The position numbers were made by a program, and so were the translations under genes. A stretch of 64,000 bases of DNA from Liolophura sinensis. Taxonomy: Eukaryota > Mollusca > Polyplacophora > Chitonida > Chitonidae. Within the stretch, counting starts at the first letter, position 1. The number at the start of each line of letters is the position of its first letter. The stretch is taken from assembly GCF_032854445.1 (NCBI RefSeq), contig NC_088295.1:63347249-63411248 (forward strand), written 5' to 3'. The notes under the pieces were generated by a model that had not been told where the DNA came from, did not search any database, and saw only the letters and a program-made list of their open reading frames with translations. Below, one piece after another: positions 13,560-30,296 of this stretch.

Positions 13560-13860
13560 TAATGTTTGTGATTGCAGGAGGTAAGTGTTTGGGGCTCTAA
13601 ATGGTACCATCAGGACATTAGCCTCAATTAAACACCCATCAGTGGACCCATTAGATCTCTGGCTTTGTCACACAAATAACAGCGTTAAGTAGAAACGACA
13701 CATCTCAGAGGAGCATCTAATGTCCTCAACATAGATCTTCTCACCATCAATTTGTCATCCAGGTGTATTACCTATACCGGGTACCTGCTTTGTGTTTTAG
13801 TCAATTACCTGGATATATTGTACAGGAAGAGCATCTTGACAGCATGTGATCAGCACTCAG
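13560..13860. promoter_or_regulatory. Candidate conserved non-coding block
   Basis: This sequence is complex and repeat-poor, right after the 47-bp minisatellite. It contains CCTCAATTAAACACC, two CATCTAATGTCC / CATTAGATCTC-like words and a GGTGTATTACC segment. No open frame or splice structure supports coding. It is listed only because its texture differs from the surrounding AT-rich DNA. Confidence 0.2.
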
Positions 13861-14158
13861 GTCTTTCAACAAACACAAGTGGAATTAAAAGCTCATAACA
13901 ATTAGAGCTCTTAACAAATTGGCTCAGCACTTAAAAGGACTCTTGCTGTAAAGGCTTCAACACCTGTCAGGAATTCTCCTCTTCTATTAAAAGATGATTT
14001 AAATACACCAAGTCATTGGTGAATACTGATACTGTAGTTTTGACAGCAGAGTGGTAATGTATGCCCACAAATGAACTAATGAGGGGAAAAAAAGCATTCA
14101 TGAGATATTTTAGGTCTCTGGTTATTTTAGTGAAATGCTTTGCTTTTTTTCTTTTCTA

Positions 14159-14815
14159 AATTCCCTGATTAGAATACCCTTACAACAGCATAACTAGCCT
14201 ATGCAGATTCATGGATGAGTGGAAAGGGCAATCTCCCAGACGTGACCAGTAATACTTTGTAACCAGATTAAAAAGATAGTCTCTGAAGGATTTTCAGGAT
14301 ATACCTAGTTGTTACCTTCCTTAATTAATACTGCTTTCAATGGTGTATAATTGGTAATTTGTAACTTTCACAAGTATGTGTTTACCTGTTAATTTTAGTA
14401 AAACTTGTATTAGTCACAACGCAGTAGTGTACTGTTCTTGTAAATATTAGAAAAATACATGGTCCATAAATGTGGTTTTAACGTCTGCATGGTTATGAGT
14501 TTGCTGAGCCAGGCTTCATCCCAATGAATGGTAGCTACCATTGTACAAGTTGTACAATATTCTTATATATCACGTAAAACACCAATGAAATAAATAGATG
14601 ATTGTGTTGTTACAAATATGATGAATTTACACCATTGAAAGCAGTATTAATTAAGGAAGGTAACAACTAGGCATATCCTGAAAATCCTTCAGAGACTATC
14701 TTTTTAATCTGGTTACAAAGTATTACTGGTCACGTCTGGGAGATTCTCTTTCCACTCATCCATGAATCTGCATAAGCTAGTTATGCTGTGGTCAGGGTAT
14801 TCTAATCAGGGAATT
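14159..14815. repeat. Long foldback: about 188-bp inverted repeat arms around a 280-bp loop
   Basis: The left arm (14159-14347) runs from AATTCCCTGATTAGAATACC to CTTTCAATGGTGTA. The right arm (14628-14815) is its reverse complement over the full length, with only about ten differences by eye. The loop (14348-14627) contains a SINE tail and a small palindrome, ATGGTAGCTACCAT. The arms do not match the SINEs, so this looks like an inverted duplication of local sequence or a foldback transposon. A transcript crossing it would form a nearly perfect hairpin of about 188 bp. Confidence 0.93.
14558..14599 (+). mobile_element. SINE 3' tail fragment inside the foldback loop
   Basis: AATATTCTTATATATCACGT followed by AAAACACCAATGAAATAAATAG matches the 3' end of the main SINE with moderate divergence. 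It marks the loop as older repeat-bearing DNA. Confidence 0.6.
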
Positions 14816-14999
14816 GGCCTCGTTCAGATGCACCCTAGCCCCTGTGACCACAAGCACACTGGGATGGATAGGGAATAGCCTGATTAATAGGGCCCTCTGG
14901 TCAGCCGAATGATAAATGACCAGCACATAGCAGTGACCAGGCATATTGCTGGGCCTCTCTGACCAGTCAACTGGAGAAGGGCACATGATCTCATGTTCT

Positions 15000-15900
15000 G
15001 AGAGCTTTGAGCCCTGACAAAGATATATTAGAGGGCAAACTTTTCCCAGCTTGATATTTGTGACTCACCAATAGCCATGTCACTCCAACACCAAGTGAGG
15101 GGGAATTGCAATCTTGAATCCATTAAGTTAAAGAGTTGGGAACCTTATCTAAGGATACTCTTGGAAGAAATCCACCCACAAGTCCCGGTAGATATAACAA
15201 GATATAATAATGTGTTAGGAAACACTGGTAGCATTCTACCATTCCATGTCCCTGTTGGGTTATGTCCAATGTTTGATGTGAGCAGATCTCACCTAGCTAA
15301 TGGTGCAATTGCATTAGCCTTTATCATGACTCGGTCAGTATCCGGTTCCGTCTGGCTGCATCACATTAGTCTGTTAAATATCAATATTTTATACCAAATT
15401 CATTGGACATGTGGATTTTATTTGATTTAATCATGGAGCGTTGACACCCAAGAAAATAGATTACAATCCAGGCTGGTATGAATTTCTGCTCAGTTTTTCT
15501 TCAATGTCACAAAGATTTTAGTCTCTCCAATTCCAAAAAAAAAACTGTCGATGGAACTAATAACAAACCCGTAGTGCGAAGAAGTTGGCAGTAGAGACAG
15601 GAATTTATTAGGTATTCTTTTCAGTCACAACATAATTGAGACTGAAGATTTTTCTGTGGAAAATGTGGAAAATGACTGGAATCCTGATAATTAATAGACA
15701 ACTGAATTCAAATTGATATGAGCGTTTTCATCACCAGCTGTTAAAACTTTCGCTCATTAGTTGAAAGATGCAGCTGCAGGTTAGTCATTTGGATGTTTGC
15801 ATTAATTGAGAAGTGCACGAAGTTGTGCTTTTGAGCCTTAATACCATGACTGTGTGAAGCTCTCCCCCACCGCGCTCTCCATCCCCCATTAAATCTGTAA
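15000..15900. promoter_or_regulatory. Candidate regulatory region, repeat-free
   Basis: The stretch is free of recognisable repeats and rich in words typical of developmental enhancers. Examples are GTGCAATTGCATTAGCC (near 15302), CAGCTG (near 15736 and 15770) and several TTAATT / TAATTA cores. A 117-codon open frame (15077-15430) crosses it, but its translation resembles nothing I know and no splice sites support it. Enhancer function is inference. Confidence 0.25.
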
Positions 15901-18900
15901 TATTATAATTATTAAAGGTCATTTGTCTGACATCCTTCTTGATTTGAAAGAAAATTGTTTTTGACGGCTGTATGTTTGTAAAAAACGATGCACAGGTGCA
16001 TGGAGTTGTGCAATTTTCCTGGTGAGCGGGTTAATGGGGGAAGTGAAGGTCAGGAGTTGGGTGAACTGGCTGTGAACCTCATGGCGTTGTTCTGTCTGTC
16101 AGTATACAATGGGATCATTTAGAAAACAGTACCAGGGTGTGGTAACTAGATCATCATCCCTCTCCTGCCAAACTCCTCTCCTTTCTCCAAACATCATGTC
16201 AAAACTGACTTATGGCAGTCTCCCTGGCAGAGGTGTCAAATAGCTTGCCATTGTCAATGTCTACTGTCTGCAGTATTGTAAACTGTTGACATGAAGAGAT
16301 GAATGGTAAATGGGTAGGAGATCACAGTACTTAGCACTACACATTCTACATGATAAACTGCCAGGGGTTATCCTAAACACCCTACAGTCTTCTAATGCCT
16401 GCTGTTTTTCCCTCCCAGTTAAAACACCAAAAAATTCTTTAGTCTGGAAAGAGGATGGCTTCACAAGCCCTCGCTGTTTTTTCTCCCCCAGCAATTTAGA
16501 CATCATTGGCCACTTTGAGACGTCGTCTGCTGCAAGGGGCACGCTTTTACGTGAAAATAATGGCACCAAGAAAAAAGCCTACCATTTTTCCTTGTCCTAT
16601 TAACTTCTCCTTTCATGACGCAAATTGGTTCCACTGCTGGTGGTAGTTGCTGTGTGCAAGAACTTCTGCCACAGTTACTTAGGCGCCACAACAAATACAT
16701 ATATTCAGGTATTTATAATGCGTTCTTACAGTAGGTCTTTGCTGTTCGCCATTCTTTTTCAGATGTACAAAAGTATGTACAGAGTGTTTGAAGTTACACA
16801 CTATTCTTGATATAAAAGTGAAATATTTTTTCCGTTTGGGAATAACCCGCCCTGATGTCATATTCAGTAAGGTGGTAGTATATTGTTGTTGCTGAAGCTA
16901 CGTTTAATTCTCAACTTGTGTGTGCAGGAAAACCTGTAATATTAAAAAGAGAACTACGGGAATGTTCCTTGTTCCGTTGGTCACATGGTACTCTGTTAAG
17001 TTATTTAATCAGTCTGGAAAAAGGTGCATATAGTATCCATGGTATGTCATGAATGTCTACTGTAAATGATTTTAACCTCTGGAGAAGGTCAATCATTTCC
17101 TCTTGGCATCCAGATTTCCTCCAACTATATTCCCTCTGGTGGCATCCTGATATGAGTGAAAATTTTTTGTGTACAGTGTGAAACACCAAACAAACTTCTG
17201 GAAACAGTGAGATTTACAACTTCAACTTTGAGCAAGTTAGTAGGCCTGGAGAAAGTTGGAGCGCCAGAGTAATTAGTGCGTGTTCAGTAGGCAGCTAACG
17301 TATGTCCTGACTTAAGGCTGCAGTGAGGGCTTGTCGTTTTTGCTCAGCAGGGGTCATAGATAATCATGAGGTTGTGCCACCAACCTCCACACCCATTAAA
17401 CACGCGCACAAAAAGTTCTGTCATGTTGAAATCATTTTTTGTTGACATTTCTCTACATTTGAGCTGTCAAAAGTTACGTACTATGGGAGACTTTAGGACA
17501 AGCTGCACAAGACATTGCAGTGCTACCTGTACTACATGTACACCAATAATTGCCACACAAGAAAGGAAAGAACAAGAGTTCATTGCTTTGAATTGCTTTG
17601 TTACAGGCAGGAAGGGGGTTTGCGAGTTCCCAGTTTTCCCCTGGAACCTCTGATATTAGAGGGACAAACAGAGTTGCAGTAGCTAGCCTGAGGCCTGTCT
17701 CCTCTCCCACAGGCTATCAAGCCAAAGCTGAATACTAAGTGGCATTTGATTGGACACTGATTTATGGGGTGTCTGTGTGCAGCCAGCTGCCAGGTGGTGG
17801 ACAGTTTAACTTTTAACATTATGCAAGATGTTGACCCGGTTACTGCCAGCAGTGACCCGATTATGGCTCCAGGTGACCTCTGATTGGTCGAGACTGGAGA
17901 CGAAAACCAATAGCTGAACCCCTGTGAATCCCAGTGATTTATTGGTCAAGCCCAAAGAGCAGGATACCAGTGCCCACAGTGCTGCCCTGCCCACAACCCC
18001 ACAACCTTACCCTAGCGCTAATGTCTGCATTCACTATTCTCTGGAGTATCTGATGAAAACTCCGATAAAATAAACAAATAAATAAATCAAACTGGTGTGT
18101 CCATATGTTTAGGCCAACATATCCTACAAGGTGAATGTCCCAGGACAAACAAAAGTATGATTTATTTATTTAGATACATATTCAAGCCCTTAAGATAAGC
18201 ATGTTAATATTTTGTACATATAACTACATGTCAACAGACATGGAACATGGCTCATGTAGGTAATTCACAGTGTTTACTTTTGCTCTATACATTTACAGTA
18301 TAATTTGTCCTTTGATCACTTAGTTTATGGGTAGTAGTATGCAAGGAATAGTGCTTATGAGAAGGTGTTTTGAAGTGTTGTTCAGTTGTGACATGTATTA
18401 TCCTCAGATTGAAACACTTCCTGGTGGTGTCTTTAAATTCTTCTTTATATGACTAATCAAGGAGATGCTTAGCTTGTTGAAGACGCTGGAAAGTACATGT
18501 AGGAAAGACATCCTGCATGACGTGAAACTCTCATGTTCACATGTCCAAGTGGAGGTAGAGTACTGGGGAAAACTGGGGTAGCCTGGGGGAAGAAAGGATA
18601 CAAACATTCATGTACTCGATTCCACAGGGTATGTCCTCTTCAGCACACCACATATAGCCTCCTTGGGGCTTTTTACTTTGACAGCACTCCAGTTCTTCTC
18701 ATCACTCCTGTGAACCAAAGGTTTCTAAACAGATTGCCAATATGTCACAAATAATACTTTCAAAATGACCAAATGTTTTCAGATTTCTAAATTTAGAAAG
18801 GTTCTTTCAGGTTTCCCTTGAACTCGTTCAGGCCTCCTAAAACACTAATGCCCTTTCATGTTTCCCCTACAGACTCTTTTTTTTTTTTTTTTTTTTCTTT

Positions 18901-21074
18901 TCTCAACAGAGCAAAATTCCTGGTCCCGCCCCGCAAACCCGTTTTCCCAAGGGCTTTTTCCCCATTGACTTGAGGTTTTCATTCTAGATTTCCCCCAGGG
19001 TCTTTCAGGTTTTTGATTTAATTAACACTTAACATGGCTGCTTTTTGACTTGAACAGCTTGAAGTATGGTGTTACTTGTAAATCCCGTACAGCAAAATGT
19101 AAACTGACTGTCAAGGCTAAACTAGAGATTATATTTGTACACCTGGATGTGATGTGATGAATTCACAGTAGCTTTGTCAACATTGGTTTCTACCTGTACA
19201 TGTAGAGCCTCATTTCATAACACTCTCTAGATTGGACTGGAAAACAAGGTCTGGATTATATTGCCATTAGGCATCATGACTTTTGGGGAAAAAAAAAAAA
19301 CATGATTTACAACACTGTAGGCTTGATTTACAGACCTGGGGTACAGGTACTAAAATGTAAGCTTAAGTGACTGCAGTCCCAGCTAATCTGGTGATCTGAC
19401 TGATTTTTCCACTGTAATTGTCATCAGCTGTTAAGACAAGCAGTTTGATAGTCAGGCGCAGACTCTTTACTTCACATTAAACAGCTTATGTATAATTTGG
19501 TCATTTATTCAGAAAGTCGATCAGTTATTGAGAAAAAAACAGGAAGGACTCATTTGAACTGGCTACTGTGGATTTTTTTTCTTTTTGAATTTTGTTTGTT
19601 GTGAAATTACACAGATTTCTTTTGTAAAAAAAATAAGCCTGTTTTACAGAGAATAACCATGCTTTTAGGCTCAAGTTTTTAAAGTCTGTGCTTTATCCAA
19701 CTGTACTGATATTAATCATACATTTTTCCTTCATTTTTAGGTGACTACTTTCATTCAAAAGTGTGGATTTTCATGCTATGGATTGAAAATTGCTAAGAAT
19801 TAACTTTAGAGTCCTTTGATTTCTCATACAAATTTGGAGCAGATAAACATCTTGGTGTAACATTAGATTTGTTCAGTAAAACAACACATAGTTGCCACAA
19901 GTAATTATATTGTGGTTTGTTACCACATACATACATGTTTAAATTTGCCCTGTTTGATTCCTCAAACATGTACACATGTCTCAAAATCTATATATTGAGA
20001 TGATGTTCACTAATAAATATGTAGACTGATAAATCAACAATATACTTATATAATAATGGTATCTCTGTTGGTACCAGGGTGATTGTATTAATATGTTATG
20101 AGTTGTTTTAGTTTGCTGGTTGGTTATTTAGTTATTTATCATTCTATCAGTAATTAGAGTTTTAGAGTTGAAGTACAGAGTATGTACTAAAACTACAGAC
20201 AGACTTCCTGTGGTAAAGGAAGTACCTCATATGCAGGTCTAATTTAAACTGGCAAGATGGGTAGAGGCAGCCATGGAAATCTGACCCCCTGTTATCACCC
20301 AGGGGCCAGAGGTTAAGCTTGTTAATTAAGTTAAGGGGTAGAGTAGGGCCCCATTCTGCCCGGCCTCTCCCCTCCGCCTTCCCTCTCACCACTCACACAG
20401 CACCCCCAGACGGATAACAGTCAGTTTTATCACCAATTTCCTCTCCTGGTCTCTAATAGGCCATGTCGACAATGTGACCAGGGTTGTTTAACATACAACT
20501 TTTTTTGTCTCCATAACAAATTAGCAAAGTCTGTGTTCTCTCAACTTCTATTCCCTTTGACTCGTAAGGCTAATTTAATGATCACAAGCCCATTGTTGGC
20601 ATTCTAAACACTTAAGCTGTTTACTTTGTAGAAACTGCTTGAAATTAAATTGGACAAGGTGAATTCATTCAGGGTTAGCGGAAGAATTTTTCCCTTGTCT
20701 TGTTTTCATTTCAGGGCAATCAGTATTGTTCATTTTAGCAGCTGGGTTAGGTACCCAGCAATATGAGGTCTGAAGAGTTTTTTTGGTTTAGTTTACTCAT
20801 TGTCTACAAACCTTGATATGCTCAGCCAAAATAAACTTTAGCAGTTGAGACAGTGCACACAAAGTTTTTTGGTTTAATAAGGTGCACAAACTCAACTGAT
20901 CTTGTGTCCAGGAGGCGTGCTAAACTAGGTGCCTGCAATGCAATCAAGGGGAGGTAATTGACCATACACCATTCGTGAATACTTTACAGTGTGTTATCTC
21001 CCCTGCATGAAATCTGTCACAGTGCAATTTGTATTTAATAATCTAAATTCTTTTGTATGCCTTTAATGTTCCAG

Positions 21075-25790
<4,716 letters not shown>

Positions 25791-25889
25791 CCAAATTGAT
25801 GTTTGACAAATGTGGTGTAAACTTTACAGGAAAACCCACAGTTAATAGTAGGCTAGAAATGGATACATGTATATCCACTATTATGCTAT

Positions 25890-25895
25890 AAAATA
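25890..25895 (+). terminator. Candidate poly(A) signal of TMEM135
   Basis: AATAAA lies about 100 bp after the TMEM135 stop codon. A second AATAAA lies near 26831, so a longer 3' UTR is also possible. Confidence 0.55.
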
Positions 25896-26532
25896 AAGAA
25901 GAAATGATATGTTATGACCAAAATCATTATTTCAGTAATCACTGTGGAACCAAAGATTATAATCTTTAAAGTCACTGAGAGCAGTTTGAAACTATTCTGA
26001 GAAATGGTCTAACGACCAAGCTAGGCATAGCCCAATCTGGATGTTGTCTGGGCGAAGATAACTGTGTGATGTATCAATGTATTACAGAGTTATCTCCTCT
26101 TAGACTACATCCAGGCATTTGCTGTTTTACTTGCACAGACACAACATTGAAAACATTACCTAAATATCATAGGAGTTAATACAGTTCTGCTTCACAGAGT
26201 GGTAACTACATGTAGGTTTTTCATGCAGTCTTTGCTGTTGCTTCATGAGAGTGATGTGCCAAGATGTGATCGGACTGAAGTTCTTACCTGGGTCCTTCTG
26301 AAACTCTACACTGTCTGTCATATTTCTTAGACTTGGCTGATGCTTCAGGGAATTGGACATCGCATAACTTACAATCAGTAGACTCCATGTGTTACAATTT
26401 ACTATGGGAAGTCACACGTCCAAACAGGTATAATCAGAACACTCAGAAGCTGTACACATGTATCCACTCCGTAACATCCTACCTGAATAATAGCCCTGTT
26501 TAGCAGAGCACACAAATGTTACTTTTTATTTC

Positions 26533-26555
26533 ATATATATATATATGTGTGTGTT

Positions 26556-26597
<42 letters not shown>

Positions 26598-26655
26598 ACA
26601 GTGTTCCTGTATCTATGCATATTATGATTTCGCTGTGATATATATATATATATGA
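26533..26655. repeat. (AT)n / (TG)n microsatellite cluster
   Basis: Runs of ATATAT are interrupted by TGTGTGTTTGTG. A second short (AT)n run lies at about 26640-26653. The isoleucine/tyrosine-rich open frame on the minus strand here comes from this tract. Confidence 0.93.
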
Positions 26656-27750
26656 ATGTATGTACCATTGATAATTGTCATGACAGTATTTTAAACCGAT
26701 TAAACCAGAAAGTATTGTACAGTCAGTTTGGGTGTGATTGTATGATTGACGATGTATCAGGTGATTGCATGGGAAATGATCTACCACTTACATCATACAG
26801 TTGTAGAAATGATGGGAAACTATGAAATGATAATAAAGTACCTACCTTGTGCAGTTGTGCAAATGATTAGTAATCATGAAATGATGGTCTACCGTCTACA
26901 TTGTTCAGTTACGTATGGGCTTATACTGTAAAGTTAAGCATGTGATGAGAAACTGATCCTGTAATGATTTTACATACATATGTATATGATATTAATGAAG
27001 ATTTTGTTCTTACACGATATTGAGAACTATCAACAGTCCCCAAGCTAACTTTTGACACATAGATCAGTACTATGTTGTTTGCTGCATGAGTGTATGCATG
27101 TACAGCTATCTGTTTTTTTTTTGTTTTTTTTTTTTTGTTTTTTTTTTAAGAGGTGGCACATGGGAGAAAAGAGATAGGTGTCCTATATACCAGGCATTTT
27201 ATATGAGCATTGACAATTGTACACTTTGTATTACAATAGTTGTATGTGGCTATTAATTGATTTGTGACTGTAATGATATACAGATCTGTTTTGATAATGC
27301 TTATGTTAGAGGATGATGAATTTTATATGCACATGTAAGGAAATGTGTGACGATCAAATCTTTTTTGTCATTTAACCTCAAATGTTATGCTGGTTGGTAG
27401 TAGATGTATATGCATGCCAGATATATATCTTTTATGAAAACAGTTTGTTTGTTAAGAATTAAGCGGGATTCATGAATATGTTTTTATAATTGCGTCTTGA
27501 GGTGTTAATTTTTTTATTTGAAAAATGTTAAATTCATAACTTTGCATGCTTGAATTACAAGTATAAACAAAACGGTTGGATCTAAATAATTTATATTTGA
27601 CCACCTTTCTTGCTTTTAATGTGTAAGCATTTCCGTTCAGGTCTCTTAAGACAGACTTAACACTCCAACAGGGCGAAACATTAGTTTTCAGCCAAATGTT
27701 GTTTTGATAATGAGAAACTTCACTGTATTTGATTGTGTGTATGACTGTGC

Positions 27751-27923
27751 AATCAGGTCTCAAATATTTGAAAAAAAAAAATTCTAATTTTGACAAATTA
27801 TTCTCAATTGAAACACCTTTTGTTTTGGATATTTAATCAGGTCTCAAATATTTGAAAAAAAAATTTAATTTTGACAATAAATTATTCTCAGTTGAGACAC
27901 TTTTTGTTTTGGATATTTAATCA
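27751..27923. repeat. 84-bp tandem duplication, two copies
   Basis: AATCAGGTCTCAAATATTTG followed by a poly(A) run and TTGTTTTGGATATTTAATCA occurs at 27751 and again at 27835. Small differences lie mainly in the A-run length. Confidence 0.92.
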
Positions 27924-28469
27924 TTGTAGCCCGCCACAACAGAGTTGCCTTTTTTAATTGTTCCACACTTTTTGCAAATAGGAGGGATATCTGTGCAGAA
28001 ATATTGCATATTCAGTGAATGGTGATTGATTGTCATTGGTTGTTCATTTCCGTGCAACTATTGTTGTAAATATTACCCAATTTTGGTGAAAAAAATTCCA
28101 TACTGATTCATGTTGTGGCCCCTTCAGATCTAAATCAAAATCACCTCCATGCATTACTTTTGCACATTTAGTGTAGGATATGAATTCACTGAATTAGCTT
28201 TTTTATTTCAATCAATTGAGTATTTACAGGTAATTATTTCATATTAAATGAGGCTTTTTGATGCTAAAATTACCAGTGAAAAAATTAGGGTAATTCAATG
28301 CCTTTTGGAATGCAAACATTTCAGACATCTACATTCGAGGTTGAATTTAAAGACACACGGCTTTATGCATCAAGAGTTTGATCTCAAATACAGGCATTTA
28401 TATGATCATACTGCAGTGTAATCCATGTGTTCGGCTAAAGGGAGATTTGTCAGATGCAATGAACCTCTT

Positions 28470-28654
28470 GCTAGTGTTGCACAATGACCCAGGAGCCTCA
28501 TACCAACACAATCAATGACTTCAAGACCAGCTCATGCTGGCTTCCTTTTTTGGTCATACATGGCAAGGTCTGCCAGCATCGTGCAAATGGTTCCTCCCTC
28601 TGTAAAAGTGAATTATTCAAGTACGGCGTAAAACACAAATCAAACAAATAAATG
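28470..28654 (+). mobile_element. Diverged SINE copy
   Basis: AATGACCCAGGAGCCTCATA, then CCAGCTCATGCTGGCTTCC, a degraded core, and AAGTACGGCGTAAAACACAA with a CAAACAAATAAATG tail. It lies about 140 bp left of a better copy in the same orientation. Confidence 0.78.
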
Positions 28655-28796
28655 AACCCTCACAAGTTTGAGCAATGGCCATGGAACTGAGTTTGTTTCA
28701 GCATGTTTTTCAGGCACTTGTTTCATCCACCCAGTGCAGCAATCACCACCATTCATGTTCATGTAAACAAAAAAACAATTGGTTTTATATTATGGC

Positions 28797-29056
28797 GGCA
28801 GCTCAGTTGATGAGCATGCTTTTGCGCAGCGTAATGACCCAGGAGCCTCTCACCAATGCGGTCACTGTGAGTTCAAATCCTGCTCATGCTGGCTTCATCT
28901 CCAGCTGTATGTGGGAAAATCTGTCAGCAAACTGTGGATGGTCGTGGGTTTCCCCTGGGCCCTGCCCGATTTCCTCCCACCATAATGCTGGCAGCCTTTG
29001 TGTAAGTGAAATATTCTTGAGTACAGCGTAAAACACCAATCAAATAAATAAATAAA
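28797..29056 (+). mobile_element. Nearly full-length SINE with target-site duplication
   Basis: The head (GGCAGCTCAGTTGATGAGCA), B box (GTGAGTTCAAATCC), core (GTGGATGGTCGTGGGTTTCC) and tail (AATAAATAAATAAA) are all present. A 10-bp direct repeat ATATTATGGC flanks it at 28787-28796 and 29057-29066. Confidence 0.88.
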
Positions 29057-30209
29057 ATATTATGGCAACATGCATACTTAAAGAACAGTAACTGCCATAT
29101 GGAATATATCACACATTTTATTATATACATGAAATGTACAAGATGGAATGTTTTTACAAAAGTCATCACAAATGTAAGTTATTTATATATATATATATTA
29201 TAGTTTATGTATTATACAACTGTACATTCTAGTCACAACCATTGCTGAAGAGGATACAACTGACAGGACCGTCAGTCAGAAGGCCCCGGTTATCTAGGTG
29301 CTGCTACTGGTGTGGTATGGCCTGCTAGTGCTTCCTATAGTGCTCTATGTATACGTAGGACGGAAATGAAGGGCTGTTTGACTTGTGTGTGTCAGACAGA
29401 AGGATGGACGGCTGAAAACCTTTAACTGGGGACGGAGGTAAGGGCTAAGGCAGCCGTCTGTTATACGGTCAGCGCAGACCAACAGACAGACAGACATCAT
29501 CATACGGTGTAAGAAAATAGTACAAAATATCTTCATAAAACATTCACAGTATAACTGGCTAGTTGTTCTACTGTCACAATACTTTACATCACCTCGTACG
29601 ACGAACACCAATATGAAAAATATGTCTTCTGGACTTGTATTAGACTGATACTTTACCAAAATAACAAAGGACGGGTTTGAAGGTCTTATTGTTCACAGAT
29701 TTATTGTTGGGGATAATCTTTGCAACCACTTCATTTCCTGTGGAAAGTTCTATATACAGAAAGCTGAATGTCCAAATGCATATGATGAGTTTGCTATAAT
29801 GTGAACTGGGTTATAAAAGGGAAAAAAAACACCCTGTATAAATGTTTTGCAATTATTGGTAAATCTACTGTTGAATGCATCTGAATGACAAAATGATAAT
29901 GAATATGCTGTAAAATTCAGTCCAACAATTAGAGTTATTGATAAGCCTAACACCAATAAACTTAAGGTTGCATAATCTATAAGTGAAATGAAACAGACAC
30001 TCTTTACAATGGATTAAAAACTTTACATTTCAGTTATTTTATACACAAATTCAATTTTCTACATTTAGATTGTCCACAAAGAATTGCTAACAGCGCTCAA
30101 AAATATCACAGCATTCAAAGTTTATACAAATGTTAAAAGTCAGACAATAATCAAATAGTACTTGCAGCTAAAAGTATTTATATATATACCATCATCATAC
30201 AGAATAAAA

Positions 30210-30215
30210 TTTATT
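30210..30215 (-). terminator. Candidate poly(A) signal of ADGB
   Basis: TTTATT on the plus strand reads AATAAA on the minus strand, about 82 bp past the ADGB stop codon (30297-30299). A further candidate lies near 29700. Confidence 0.55.
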
Positions 30216-30296
30216 GCAAATCAATTACCAATATGCATCAAACTTTTGTGATATAAGTTAAATATTTGTAATAAATAATGCAGCACATAAAAAAAA

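Larger units (their letters stand above)
1..21074. other. Gene-poor region upstream of the TMEM135 exons
   Basis: I see no exon in this stretch that I can tie to a known protein. Short open frames exist, but none has splice signals plus family similarity. It holds one full-length SINE (1379-1647), a SINE tail (3852-3899), a 99-bp minisatellite (1950-2480), a 47-bp minisatellite (13055-13505) and a foldback (14159-14815). It also holds blocks of higher complexity, with little repeat content, near 2990-3120, 5140-5530, 13560-13860 and 15000-15900. The missing N-terminal exons of TMEM135 must lie here unrecognised or further left, so this is probably its upstream intron or flank. Confidence 0.55.
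25791..30296. other. Intergenic region between the convergent genes TMEM135 and ADGB
   Basis: It holds the TMEM135 3' UTR, an AT-rich stretch with an (AT)n tract, poly(T) near 27112-27148, an 84-bp tandem duplication and two SINEs. The ADGB 3' UTR sequence lies on the other strand. No further gene is recognised; open frames here are short and unlike known proteins. Confidence 0.7.

Noticed and set aside
13576-13582. Possible 3-nt micro-exon (GCAG-GAG-GTAAGT)
   Set aside because: A lone splice-site look-alike pair; no neighbouring exons and no protein to anchor it.
15077-15430. 117-codon open frame, plus strand, longest in the left third
   Set aside because: Its translation resembles no protein I know, it has no supported splice sites, and the region reads like non-coding DNA.
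16261-16603. Overlapping open frames on both strands, about 100 codons each
   Set aside because: They mirror each other, have ordinary composition and show no family resemblance. Such pairs occur by chance.
18040-18092. Possible SINE tail (AATAAACAAATAAATAAATC)
   Set aside because: Only the A/T-rich tail resembles the SINE; the diagnostic ACACCAAT block is absent.
27470-27796. 108-codon open frame, minus strand
   Set aside because: It runs into the poly(A)-bearing 84-bp duplication, and its translation has no family features.
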